Assembly (NCBI GenBank): GCA_936450465.1
Contig: OW388297.1
Location: 60,206,581 to 60,270,580, forward strand
Reading direction: 5' to 3'
Length of the DNA stretch: 64,000 nt
Origin: Gibbula magus
Lineage: Eukaryota; Mollusca; Gastropoda; Trochida; Trochidae
This document shows positions 46,169 to 56,094 of this stretch, one piece after another (the first letter of the stretch is position 1; each line of letters begins with the position of its first letter). The position numbers and the translations under genes were made by a program. The notes under the pieces were generated by a model. The model was not told the origin of the DNA. It saw only the letters and a list, made by a program, of their open reading frames with translations, and did not search any database.

Positions 46169-46799
46169 TATGTCCATTTTTTCTGTCCTTTAGGCCTGCT
46201 TACATAATGGTGGCAATGGGGAAGTAACGTTACAGTAAAAATACCGGTCATTACTTCGCCGTTTTCCGAAAAAATTATCAAATTTAATGAATTTGAACAT
46301 TATCTCAAGATATTAGATAACAAACATGTTAAGTTTGAACACTTTTTGTTCAGTGCCAAAATTATGAAAATTTATTTATGCTACACTAAAATAGCATGCG
46401 ATCCTATGGGAAAACGGAGATTGTTGCAATACTTTTGTCACGTCACTGTATATCCTATACTGTACAGTAGGACTATATTATCTAGAAAGATCTACTTCCT
46501 GGTCAAACTTTCATTAATCAATGGCCGAGGTATTGAATACATTCTAAATGGTATTAAAGACAATGCATCTAGTTGGTACTGACTCCTGGTAATGAACATA
46601 TTATAGTCCAATACTGATAGGCCTAATATAGATATAGATATAATGTAGAGTAAGTTTCGATCAAAAAGTTGAAAAAACCACACCCCTTTGTCACCTACTT
46701 CCTTTCAAGTTCTAAGTTACATTATGCGATTACATTGTAACCCAAGTATTAAAACGTATTCCTAAAGGTCACTTTAACTAAACGAAATTAAGAGCTCAC

Positions 46800-46840
46800 C
46801 CTGTGCCATTATCAATCACAACAGCAGGTAATCTTGACAT
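46800..46840 (-). CDS. ACTR3: ACTR3 exon 1 (start codon, residues 1-13 plus split Gly)
   Basis: The ATG at 46840 opens MSRLPAVVIDNGTG, matching the Arp3 N-terminus and its phosphate-1 loop (D-x-G-T-G), which binds ATP in the actin fold. The exon ends in GG followed by GTGAGC, a consensus donor. The split glycine codon is completed by the first base of exon 2. The start context has A at -3. No in-frame upstream ATG was needed to align the family start. The exon is too short to be found by ORF length and rests on the match to the family and on phase agreement with exon 2. Confidence 0.92.
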
Positions 46841-46960
46841 GATTCTCAAACCGGCGGAAAACCACGACCACTGTGAAATCAAGAGTAGACAACCTCAGCT
46901 GCGATGTGCTTGATGCTCACTAAGCGGATGTGGAACAGCGACTACCGGACTGCGTTAGAT
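46841..46960 (-). promoter_or_regulatory. Probable 5' UTR / core promoter region of ACTR3
   Basis: This is the sequence immediately upstream of the ACTR3 start codon. It is less AT-rich than its surroundings and lacks recognisable repeats. No TATA box or Inr could be assigned. The call rests only on position, and the transcription start may be farther out or behind a 5' UTR intron. Confidence 0.3.
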
Positions 46961-47055
46961 TTAACAACCTATGCTTGATTCGTTTTGGCGGAGGTATACA
47001 CCGGCCACGTGTCCGGCGTATGCCGTTACTGGACCCGGCTTAGGGACTGGTCATT
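46961..47055. repeat. Fragment inverted relative to 51300-51380
   Basis: ATGCTTGATTCG and GCCGGCGTA-type sequence occur here and, inverted, near 51300-51375 (CGAATCAAGCAT). A boundary with the truncated hAT MITE follows directly. Significance unclear. Confidence 0.35.
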
Positions 47056-48464
47056 TACAGGATTTAACAACAACTGCAGTGGAACCCCTATATGTCGTGG
47101 TTATACCACATTACCTTCCATACGTTACAAGTGAACAGTCACACCAGCGTTTGTCGAATCGGCTACTTTCATTACCACAGTCACAAATTTCAGTGAAACT
47201 CATACAATGCAACCAAATAAAATATTGAATGATGACATCAGATGAAGTTTATACCAACACATGTAATATGAAGCTTATATATGGTTTATATGCCTTTTGT
47301 TCATTAATAATTCTATGTTGGTCGAATTGGCAAGCAAGAGTAGACAGGATTCATTTTTATTGCTGAATGTTACGCTTTTGCATAACAAGGATAAACTAAA
47401 TGTATTATCTTATTATTTCAGTATATTTGTAAAATAAAAAGGCAATCATTTAAATCGCAAATGATACCGACATATGAGGTGTAATAATCCATGTCAAGTG
47501 CATGGTCAAATCATCAGGGGCACAACCAATCAAACTGCGAGAATGTTAATAGTTTGGACATAACTCAACCCACATATGGAATATGAAACGAATTTACAGA
47601 TTAAAAATGAATGTAAATCTATAAGCGGTCCATTTCTTAGTAGGGATGTGAATTTATCAACGAATTGTTGACATTGAATTACTACGTATCTTTCTAAACC
47701 TATAGAAGTAGGATAATATGTTTATAATAAATTCGATTTGTTTACTACGTCTTAATTATTAATAATAAATATCTCAACCAATTTCTACTTTATACTTGCC
47801 ACCCTTCATGAAATAATCAAGACCATTCTCTGTTTATAAACATGGCGGGAAGTTTAGCGACCATGTGAGTTATATATACTTATATATCTTATATATACTG
47901 CAATGATTTTCAAGATTATCGCTTACTTTATAAGTTTATATATGGTTTCGATTATAAACATTATACACATTCATTCCTCGCTATTCCATATCGATATTTC
48001 TTACACTTGATATGAAAATTAGAACAATGACACGCTGTAACATATTTATTCAATGGTACCCCTCTCTGTAACCTGCTGTGCCTTTGTCACTGAAGTAGAA
48101 TATAAGCAAATATTTTTTTATTGCAATTTTCCTTCTCTGTCATCTGCATGCCTTTATCACAGAGATAGAAAATATATAACCTAAATATCATTTTATTTGA
48201 ACCTAAAAAGGTATTAGATTTATCAACTGTAGAGCTGAACGTTGCATGGGTACTGATTATTTTTGGGGACATATGGCCATATTGTATCGCGAAACGGGTA
48301 GTAGTTCGCACTGTATTCATAATCTAAAACCTCAAAGGCAAACAAAATATTAGATTGACATGCTGGTACGTAGTTGAAAGGGGTTACTTTCGAGTACTCG
48401 AGTCCGAGTCGAGTCCAACCCCTCGAGTACTCGAGTCCATTTGTTTGGACCCGTGGAAGCCCTA
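47056..48464. mobile_element. hAT-type MITE copy 2, left end missing
   Basis: The interior matches 39910-40985 (TTAACAACAACTGCAGTGGA ... GGGACATATGGCCATATTGT) and the right end TTTGGACCCGTGGAAGCCCT is intact, but the left TAGGGCTTCC terminus is absent. Confidence 0.75.
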
Positions 48465-49480
48465 CCTGGCACCTAGGGGGTCAAAGTTTGTTCATCATGA
48501 ATTCCAACGCCCACACATATGGCCGCCAGAGACTTTATAAGTATAACCTTTGAGCGACTTCTTCTCCGAAAGCGCTTGATATAGGAATGCGAAATTTTGT
48601 CATTAACATCTTTGTGGGATACAAGTTTGTAAATTCGGTTGAGATAAATTATTAATATGACTTTAAAAGCTTCAAACGACTTCTACTCAAGAACCAGCAA
48701 TATGAGATATCCAGAAACCTGGGCAGTGTTTTCTTTAAAAGATGGAGATTATGATTTGTAAATTTCGTTACTTAATCTTTAATTCTTTGGTTCTGGCAGG
48801 GGTTCATGTAAAGGTATATTTTTCATCTCAAAAGCCAATGACCCTAGAACACTCTACTTTTGAAGATATCATCTATGTTTAGTGAATATCAAGAGTTTCA
48901 AAGTTCAAGTCTTTTGGATAAACAGTAAGAAAGTTATAAATGAAAACATTTTAGTGGATTAGCATTTTGCTTGCATTATGCTAACATAAAATATAAGCAA
49001 TACTTATATTTGGAAGAAAGGTGTTTTCGAGATATTTCTAGCGCAAATTTCATTATATTTGTATCATAGAAATTAAGCAAGATAGAATTTATTTTATTTT
49101 TTTTCAATTTCACTCAATTTTCTGTGTATCTGTCAGATATGAGCTATCTGTTTTTTTTTATATAATGGTGCAGGCCAGCAGCCTGAGCATTATCATTTAT
49201 ACCAAAAAAGAACTTATGATACTCTCGGCCAAAAGACATACCGCATCTAAATCTGTAGCATGAAATGTAGCATACATAAAATGAACCTTTATACACAAAT
49301 TTTGAAGGACATATTCTCTGTTGAAAGATTCATATCTAAAAGAATTCTAGATTTTCATTGATATTCAAAGAAATGGTCTCCTCTATTCCATCTATTCTCA
49401 GAATGATTGCATGTTAAACTTCAGACTGCGTTGTGTGTACCTTAATATCTATAGAAATATAACACTCATATGGATTTAGC
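48465..49480. other. Intergenic sequence, nothing recognised
   Basis: No coding or repeat feature is identified. Confidence 0.4.
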
Positions 49481-50205
49481 TCACAAGGCCTGAAAGGCGC
49501 GATGCGCTAATGGCATGACATGGCGTCTGTCCATCCTTCCGTCCATCCATGCATAAATCTTTCGCCTTTTCGACTCCTTCTCCAGAACCAATGACTCTAG
49601 AGAGCTGAAATTTTATATACAGACTCCTTGGCTGAAGGAGGTTCTCATTTGTAGATTTGGTGACACTTTAACCACAAATAAGGGTCACAGGGGTCATGAC
49701 CTAGAAACTATTGTAATGAGCTTTAAACATTACTCTGATATTGTATGTGCTCTTCAGTCAATATAGAGAAGTAATCCCTAATAAAAGACCTGAGGCAGAG
49801 TCATCTAATCTTTTGTGAGAGGTCTAACATGTGCCTAGAGAAATGCAGTTGAGAATTGAAAACTTGTCCAATTATATCTTTTTGTAACTTTTATCACATT
49901 TCATATGAGTAAGTGAACTGCTGACAAAAAGTAAGTTTATTTCATGATGTATTTATTTAAGTACGCTAGTCTAAAAGTATTTTAAAAACTTATTTCAGAA
50001 TGTTTTATTTAATGGAATAAAAGGTTCTTTGAATACCATATGCTATTGTGTAATTAATTTTGAGCTTTTCTGGAGATAAAGTTTGTTTACATTTTGAATG
50101 AGAATTTCCAGCCAAAACTGATTTACTATTCTAATAACTTTGCAGTTAACCTTATTCAATAAGAATGTGAAATAGATATATGTCAACATAAGATTAATAT
50201 CTACA
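49481..50205 (-). mobile_element. Pearl-like element in reverse orientation
   Basis: It reads as the inverse of the family. The terminus TTAGCTCACAAGGCC is at the left, then a CCGTCCATCC tract, TTTTCGACTCCTTCTCCAGA, one core unit, and leader-like sequence matching the inverse of about 32130-32640. It is the only clear minus-strand copy in the window. Confidence 0.65.
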
Positions 50206-50212
50206 TTATGGT

Positions 50213-50389
50213 CAGCCTTCTAGGTCTTTTTGTTCTGGAGAAGAAGATGAAAATAGGTTTTTAGGTTATGGCCTGTGAGGCCCTTATTTGGGGCCAATGG
50301 ATCACCAAATCAACAATTTAGTATCCCCATTGGCCAAGGAGTCTGTAAACAAAATTTCAGCTCCCTAGACCAATAGGCCAGGAATTTTC
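50213..50389 (+). repeat. Pearl-like core unit fragment
   Basis: One unit (CTTCTAGGTCTTTTTGTTCT, CACCAAATCAACAATTTAGT, CAAAATTTCAGCTCCCTAGA) is cut off by the next repeat. Confidence 0.6.
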
Positions 50390-51102
50390 GGGTTTAGCTG
50401 GACTCGAGTCTTTTTTTCTTGGACTCGAGGACTCCATAAAAGACCACTCTATTTCACATTAATTTAAGTCACCTTGTGCAAGTTATATATACATTGAACA
50501 TGTCGTGCCTGAAACAAGATTGAACAACAACTGCAATGGACCCGTATGTCGTGGTACCTGAGTTTTATACACCAGCCTTGGTCACATCAGTTGCTTTCAT
50601 TACGACAGCCACAAATTTCAGTTAAAATCGTACAACGCAACCAAATAAAACATTGAAATTAAACGTGTGTTCATTAATTGTAATTTGGCAAGCGACAGTC
50701 ATCTGTATGTCTTTATCACTGAGACAGAAAACAAATAGCCTTGATATTATCTTATTTGAACCTAAAATGGTGTTGATTTATCAACTGTACATGTAGTGCT
50801 GAACGTTTTATGGGTACTGATTATTTTGGAGGACATATTGCCATATTGTATCGCGGGTAGTATATGGGTAGTATATGGGTAGTATATGTGTAGTATATGA
50901 GTAGTATATGGGTAGTATATGGGTATATAGTACTTCGTGGTGTATCAGTCTTCCACTGTATGCATAATCTAAAATTTCAAAGACTAACAAAATGTAATTG
51001 TGGCATGCTGCCACTTAGGTGAAAGGTATTAAATTCAAGTACTCGAGTCGAGTCCAAACCTCTCGAGTACTCGTTTCCAATTGTTTGGACCCGTGGAAGC
51101 CA
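50390..51102. mobile_element. hAT-type MITE copy 3, both ends eroded
   Basis: It begins in GGGTTTAGCTGGACTCGAGT and ends TTGGACCCGTGGAAGCC, lacking the outer bases at both sides. The interior is shortened relative to 39768-40985. It contains an 11-bp minisatellite at about 50858-50930. Confidence 0.7.
50858..50930 (+). repeat. 11-bp minisatellite (GGGTAGTATAT)n
   Basis: Six units plus a partial one, expanded from a single GGGTAGTA-type site found in the related elements (compare 48296). Confidence 0.85.
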
Positions 51103-51537
51103 TATTCCCAAACCAAACAACGATAATCATGATATGCGATTAATGATCGATACATTAAAATCATATTACGTGTATTGATGATTAAAACAAATAAAAATAC
51201 ATTTTTGCATATGGAGGTTTTAGTTATAAAGTGGACTTGCAAATTCCACCTGGTAGTTTTTTCGATATGGTGGCCTATAAGGCATGCACCAGGTGCAAAT
51301 TAAGTGATTCGCCGGTTACGCCGCTTCCGGCGGCGTACGCCGGGTAGTGCGCCGGGTCACGAATCAAGCATACAGTCGAGTCGACGCATGCGGCGCTTTG
51401 ACAAAGGCCTTTTGGGCTAAAACGATATCGTCAAACCAAAAATAACCTGGCTTTAATTATTTTGCCAACTATAGTGGTATTCAATGCTATATTGCCCCGT
51501 TAAGTCAGTGGGCCGAAACCTGTAGGACAGCCCAAAT
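51103..51537. other. Intergenic sequence, partly GC-rich
   Basis: 51300-51380 is CpG-rich (CGCCGCTTCCGGCGGCGTAC) and includes a short inverted repeat, partly matching 46965-47050 in inverse. No gene is seen. Confidence 0.35.
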
Positions 51538-51764
51538 GGGATGCGGTGAATTCGTACCCAAAACGAACTCGTACCCAACAATTACGGTGAACTCGTAGTA
51601 CCCAAAAGCCTTTTTAACAGGTGAGGTGGACATGTATGGACCCACTTTTAAATTTTGTTTTCATGGTTTTATATTATAACATATTTATCAATTATTTTTT
51701 GCTTGATATTGGCATCATAAAGGCATAACATACCATAAACATAACGAATTCCTTTATATAAATA

Positions 51765-52279
51765 CAGTGACGTGCCAAAAGTATTGCAACAATTACCGTT
51801 TTCCCATACGATCGCATGTTATTTCAGTGTAGTAGATATAAATAATTTTCATAATTTTGACAGTGAACAAAAAGTGTTCAAACTTAACATGTTTGTTATC
51901 TAACATCTTGAGATAATGCTCATAATATTCAAATTCATTAAATTTGAGAATTGTTTCGGAAAACGGCAAAGTACGAGTAATGACTAGGTGTTTTTACTGT
52001 AACGTCACTTCCCCATTGCTACCATTATGTAAACAGGCCTAAAGTACAGAAAAAATGGACATAGCTCGGTAATCTTTTAACTATTTTGTAAAATACCGAT
52101 GTATCCAAAATCAGAAATTGTGTCTGTGTTTCAGAGTTGATTTTCTGTTTTCATGTCAAATTTCAGTAAAATATTTTGAAAATTGAAACAATTAAAATTA
52201 ATTTATTTATGCTAGACTGAATTAACATGGAATCCTATGGGAAAACAGCGATTGTTGCAATACTTTTGGCACGTCACTG
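51765..52279. mobile_element. Mariner-type MITE, uninterrupted copy
   Basis: 515 bp with CAGTGACGTGCCAAAAGTAT ends, flanked by TA (51763-51764 and 52280-52281). The interior matches 45345-46448 in inverse orientation, minus the nested insertion. Confidence 0.85.
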
Positions 52280-52563
52280 TAGCTTTCAAAATCACGGCAA
52301 ACGATTTCGCCGACGCGGGTGCTTTAATTTAGTTATAGGGATACACTTAAATAAAATTTGGAAAAAATTAAGGGCAACCCGAAAAATATGTTTAATTTAC
52401 ATGAGTTTCTAATAGGTAAAGATTTAGAAGTTGTGACCAAAGGTAAAGTAAAGTATTATTTTGAAGTTGGAATACGGGGGGAATAAATAAATAAATAAAT
52501 AAATGAAATAGTTTTAAGACAGATGAAGTAGTTAGCTTATGTTGTTACGATAGACAGTTACAA

Positions 52564-52968
52564 ATGAGCGCATTTATTTGTTCATGTACATCACACTTGT
52601 CAATCATGGCCGATTGCGTAGTATGTTTGGAAGAAGTAAGAAGAAAGCAACATGCATTGCAATGTGATACCTGTGACCAATTCTACAGTCTTCTTCCCTT
52701 CCTACACCGTGAGGCCGAATTCCTGCCCCTACAAGTTCGCCTCATCACGGATGGACAGTTGGATCGGCGCCAAATAGGAACACAGAAAGCAAAAAACGTT
52801 TTTCACTCTATGGGATCAGTATTCCAGCGGAGATTTAACCCCGAGCCAACTCCTGAGGGAAGTTGCAAAGGTGAATGTGCCTGTTGCCCTCCTAGATTTG
52901 GCAGACTAAGAGCTCTACACGTGATGGTTCTGTCGTCCTTGGACTTTTTGCAGTGCGTCATGCAGTAA
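52564..52968 (+). pseudogene. Zinc-finger-like ORF fragment (MADCVVCLEEV...)
   Basis: The 134-codon frame contains, from the ATG at 52606, MADCVVCLEEVRRKQHALQC, then DTCDQF. This is a C-x2-C...C-x2-C half finger resembling the PHD/treble-clef N-terminus of transposon-associated mollusc proteins. The second half of the finger is missing and the following ~100 residues (with CKGECACCPPRF near the end) match nothing I recognise, suggesting deletion or frameshift. It lies inside the TIR-flanked element. Role unknown. Confidence 0.4.
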
Positions 52969-53726
52969 CACATAACATGTCACGTATTAATAACAAACAT
53001 GTGTAAACGGGGATATCCCCTCGAATTTTGTTTCCACAATTAATACTCCGATAGAACCCTCCTGATGCTTGTTCCGTTCCAACCATTACTAAGGGCTGAT
53101 ATGTTTGTTAATTAACTTAAAAAACCTAAATAAAACAGAACTGACAAAGGACATGTTTCTAAATGAGTTTTTATTTTGAGATGATATGACATTTAGTGCT
53201 ATATTATTATGCTCAACGCTGTAATAAAGTTTGTACTGTTCATATGTATCGTTGTGTTTGTATATACTTGTACTGTTTGTCTTTAATGAACACGAACTCT
53301 GTCATGATACAAAATGAATTCCCTTCGGGGTAATAAAGTATTATTATTCTTCTTATTACTCTTTGATTCGTACCCCCAATAATCATATTACAGTGGCATG
53401 TTTAATAAACATGCTGATATGAAACCTTGCTTTTATGTCGTAATCAAATACTAATTGTTTGATTAGTGCCTTTGTAAGATAACAAAAGACCAGCATTATA
53501 CATATTTATACACACGTACGTACATACATTACTTAAATAATGTAAGAAAATTATCCCAATTTTTACTAAAATGTTACAATGAATCATTACCTGTAACGTG
53601 CTACAATCAACCATTTAAAAAGTGGGTACGAGTTCACCGCTCTGTTTTGGGTATGATCAAGTTCTTTTTAGGTACGAATTCCCGGTGGGGATGAGTTCGT
53701 TTTGGGTACGAATTCACTTACAGCCC

Positions 53727-54035
53727 ACCCAAATATGCAGGTTCGCTGCAACTTGTCGGTGAAGAACTTTACACTAAAATGCTCTCCATTATACAATAAT
53801 CCAAATATTATATATTTCAACGTTTGTTAACACGCATCACAACCTCCGAAGCCGACACCGGCTTTCCACCTCCATGACATTATTTTATGGATAGGAGTGA
53901 AAAACTGCAATGCATTACAAACCCATTCTCAATGAAAGTGCTCAATTAGTAAATAATGTCGTCGTCCTTATAAATCGGTTCTTTTAAGATGAATATAAAA
54001 AGGCGTGTTTTTAAACAAAAATAAAAAATAAACCA
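53727..54035. other. Intergenic sequence left of the satellite, nothing recognised
   Basis: Ordinary AT-rich sequence. Confidence 0.4.
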
Positions 54036-55499
54036 AACTAGCAAAAGTTCCGTTATCAAAAATAAAAAATGGAATATTTTAAAAAGTTGCAAAGAGTCAG
54101 GGTCGAGACTATGCATGCCGTAATTGTGTCTTTCAAACTGTTAATGCCAAGTTTTACATTTCAACTGTCGATGATGGATTACGAGATTTCCAAACTAGCA
54201 AAAATTCCGTTTTAGGGCCAACATTATAGCGTTTTGAACAAAAATAAAAAATAGAATATTTTATAAGTTGCAAAGAGTCAGGGTCGAGACTTTGCATGGC
54301 GTAATTGTGTGTTCAAACTGTTAATGCAAAGTTTTACATTTCAACTATCGATGATCGATTACAAGATTTCCAAACTGGCAAAAGTTCCCTTTTAGGACGA
54401 ACATTATAGAGTTTTTAACAAAAATAAAAAATGGAATATTTTGAAAAGTTTCAAAGAGTCAGGGTCGAATCTATGCATGACGTAATTGTGTCTTTCAAAC
54501 TGTTAATGCCAAGTTTTACATTTCAACTATCGATGATGGATTACGAGATTTCCAAACTAGCCTAAATTATGTTTTAGGAGGAACATTATAGCGTTTTTAA
54601 CAAAAATACAAAGTGGAATATTTTGAAAAGTTGCAAAGAGTCAGGGTCGAGACTATGCATGCCGTAATTGTGTCTTTCAAACTGTTAATGCCAAGTTTTA
54701 TATTTCAACTGTCGATGATGGATTACGAGATTTCCAAACTAGCAAAAATTCCGTTTTAGGGCCAACATTATAGCGTTTTGAACAAAAATAAAAAATAGAA
54801 TATTTTGAAAAGTTTCAAAGAGTCAGGGTCGAATCTATGCATGACGTAATTGTGTCTTTCAAACTGTTAATGCCAAGTTTTACATTTCAACTGTCGATGA
54901 TGGATTACAAGATTTCCAAATTAGCAAAAATTCCGCGTTAGTGCCGACATTATAGCGTTTTTAAGAACAATAAAAAATAGAATATTTTATAAGTTGCAAA
55001 GAGTCAGGGTCGAGACTTTGCATGCCGTAATTGTGTGTTTCAAACTGTTAATGCAAAGTTTTACATTTCAACTATCGATGATGGATTACGAGATTTCCAA
55101 ACTAGCCTAAATTATGTTTTAGGAGGAACATTATAGCGTTTTTAACAAAAATACAAAGTGGAATATTTTGAAAAGTTGCAAAGAGTCAGGGTCGAGACTA
55201 TGCATGCCGTAATTGTGTCTTTCAAACTGTTAATGCCAAGTTTTACATTTCAACTGTCGATGATGGATTACGAGATTTCCAAACTAGCAAAAATTCCGTT
55301 TTAGGGCCAACATTATAGCGTTTTTAACAAAAATAAAAAATAGAATATTTTATAAGTTGCAAAGAGTCAGGGTCGAGACTTTGCATGGCGTAATTGTGTC
55401 TTCAAACTGTTAATGCAAAGTTTTACATTTCAACTATCGATGATCGATTACAAGATTTCCAAACTGGCAAAAGTTCCCTTTTAGGACGAACATTATAGA
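54036..55499 (+). repeat. 182-bp satellite array, first block
   Basis: Monomers of 181-182 bp repeat CAAAGAGTCAGGGTCGA at 54090, 54272, 54453, 54634, 54816, 54997, 55179 and 55360. Other constant parts are TTCAAACTGTTAATGC, ACATTTCAACTRTCGATGAT and AACATTATAG. Variants (GAGACTATGCATGCC, GAGACTTTGCATGGC, GAATCTATGCATGACG) alternate. Units three apart (54634/55179, 545 bp) are most alike, indicating higher-order structure. The array is AT-rich and non-coding. Confidence 0.92.
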
Positions 55500-56094
55500 A
55501 CAGGAAGATTTTCTGGATAACAACTTCTTTAATGTGAAAATACACGACGTTTCGGAGTACATTCTCACTCCTTCATCAGGTGGAATGTAAGGAAATAACA
55601 AAATGTGGTACATTTATATAGCAAACAAAACAATAGTGAGGAAACTCAATCAGGGAGATTAACAAGCAGGAGAATGGTATACAATGGGGATTTGTAATAC
55701 AAACATGAAGCATGAGAATGATGAGGATTTGTAATACAAACATGAATGGGAGTAAGTAGATAAATGTAAATAAACACACATGATGAAAGGAGGGAGGCCA
55801 ATTGGCTTTATTGAAATTGTTAAGCAAATAATAATTATAGTTGATTGGAAGAGAGGCCAGTTGTTGATGTGGGTGGCTTTGAAGTTGTTGCATGGTGATT
55901 GGATGGTGATTGGAGCTGATAGGTGTTGATTGGTGGGGTGTTGATTGGTGGGGACTCCTCGGATAATTTTCTCCGACAGGAGTGGATGGAGGGTAGGGAT
56001 ACTTGGATTTGGTTAGGTTGGGTTGTCCTCGGATATTTCCTCCGACAGGAGATAGAAGTTCTAGATCAGTGAATCCCACGCACATGGTAGGAAG
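55498..56094 (-). repeat. Penelope copy 1, left (3') inverted end
   Basis: The sense-strand 3' end of the element includes the last codons of the RT ORF, a region with GTTGATTGGTGG-type short repeats, and the hammerhead-like motif. It matches the inverse of 57930-58526 except for scattered substitutions. Confidence 0.9.
55549..55579 (-). ncRNA. Hammerhead-like ribozyme motif, sense copy
   Basis: On the minus strand CTGATGA (55579-55573) is followed by A, then GGAGT..ACTCC (5-bp stem II), then GAAAC and GTC|GTGT. The ACGT after GAA is self-complementary, so stem III could form only between two molecules. Stem I (CCAC with GTGT) is 3 bp plus a mismatch. Penelope elements are known to carry hammerhead motifs. 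A bulged A before stem II makes activity uncertain. Confidence 0.5.

Larger units (their letters stand above)
45345..46448. mobile_element. Mariner-type MITE (CAGTGACGTG ends), interrupted
   Basis: It starts CAGTGACGTGCCAAAAGTAT and ends ATACTTTTGTCACGTCACTG, flanked by TA (45343-45344 and 46449-46450). Without the nested element at 45550-46168 it is about 483 bp. The sister copy at 51765-52279 lacks the nested insertion. Non-autonomous. Confidence 0.85.
5173..46840 (-). other. ACTR3: ACTR3 (Arp3) gene, 5' part: exons 1-5 with giant introns
   Basis: Five minus-strand exons with GT/AG borders join in phase into the N-terminal ~179 residues of actin-related protein 3. Arp3 is one of the two actin-like subunits of the cytoplasmic Arp2/3 complex, which nucleates branched actin filaments. 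The family protein is about 418 residues, so roughly 57% is missing; those exons should lie beyond the left edge, since nothing like them is seen at 1-5172. Introns measure 16,634 bp (1), 14,100 bp (2), 1,401 bp (3), 8,996 bp (4) and more than 5.1 kb (5). They are filled mainly with mobile elements. The exon sequence has no stops or frameshifts, so this looks like a working gene and not a retrocopy. Confidence 0.95.
51538..53726. mobile_element. 2.2-kb element with GTGAATTCGTACCCAAAACG inverted ends
   Basis: The left end has GTGAATTCGTACCCAAAACG (51546) and the right end has the inverse (to 53717). Shorter repeats of GAACTCGTACCCA lie just inside both ends. Inside are the mariner-type MITE 51765-52279, a small zinc-finger-like ORF and sequence resembling a LINE 3' tail (GGGGTAATAAAGTATTATTA, 53317-53345). 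No clear target duplication was found. Possibly a Mutator-like transposon relic. Confidence 0.5.

Noticed and set aside
46045..46227. Collagen-like Gly-x-x ORF (GDPGYIGDPG...)
   Set aside because: It is the translation of the 18-bp minisatellite in the nested MITE.
54036..55499. CRISPR-like regular repeats
   Set aside because: Whole 182-bp units repeat without unique spacers, in animal DNA; this is satellite.
55576..56085. 169-codon minus-strand ORF repeated three times
   Set aside because: It overlaps the end of the RT ORF and the non-coding terminal repeat, and the predicted residues reflect short DNA repeats (HQSTPHQSTP).
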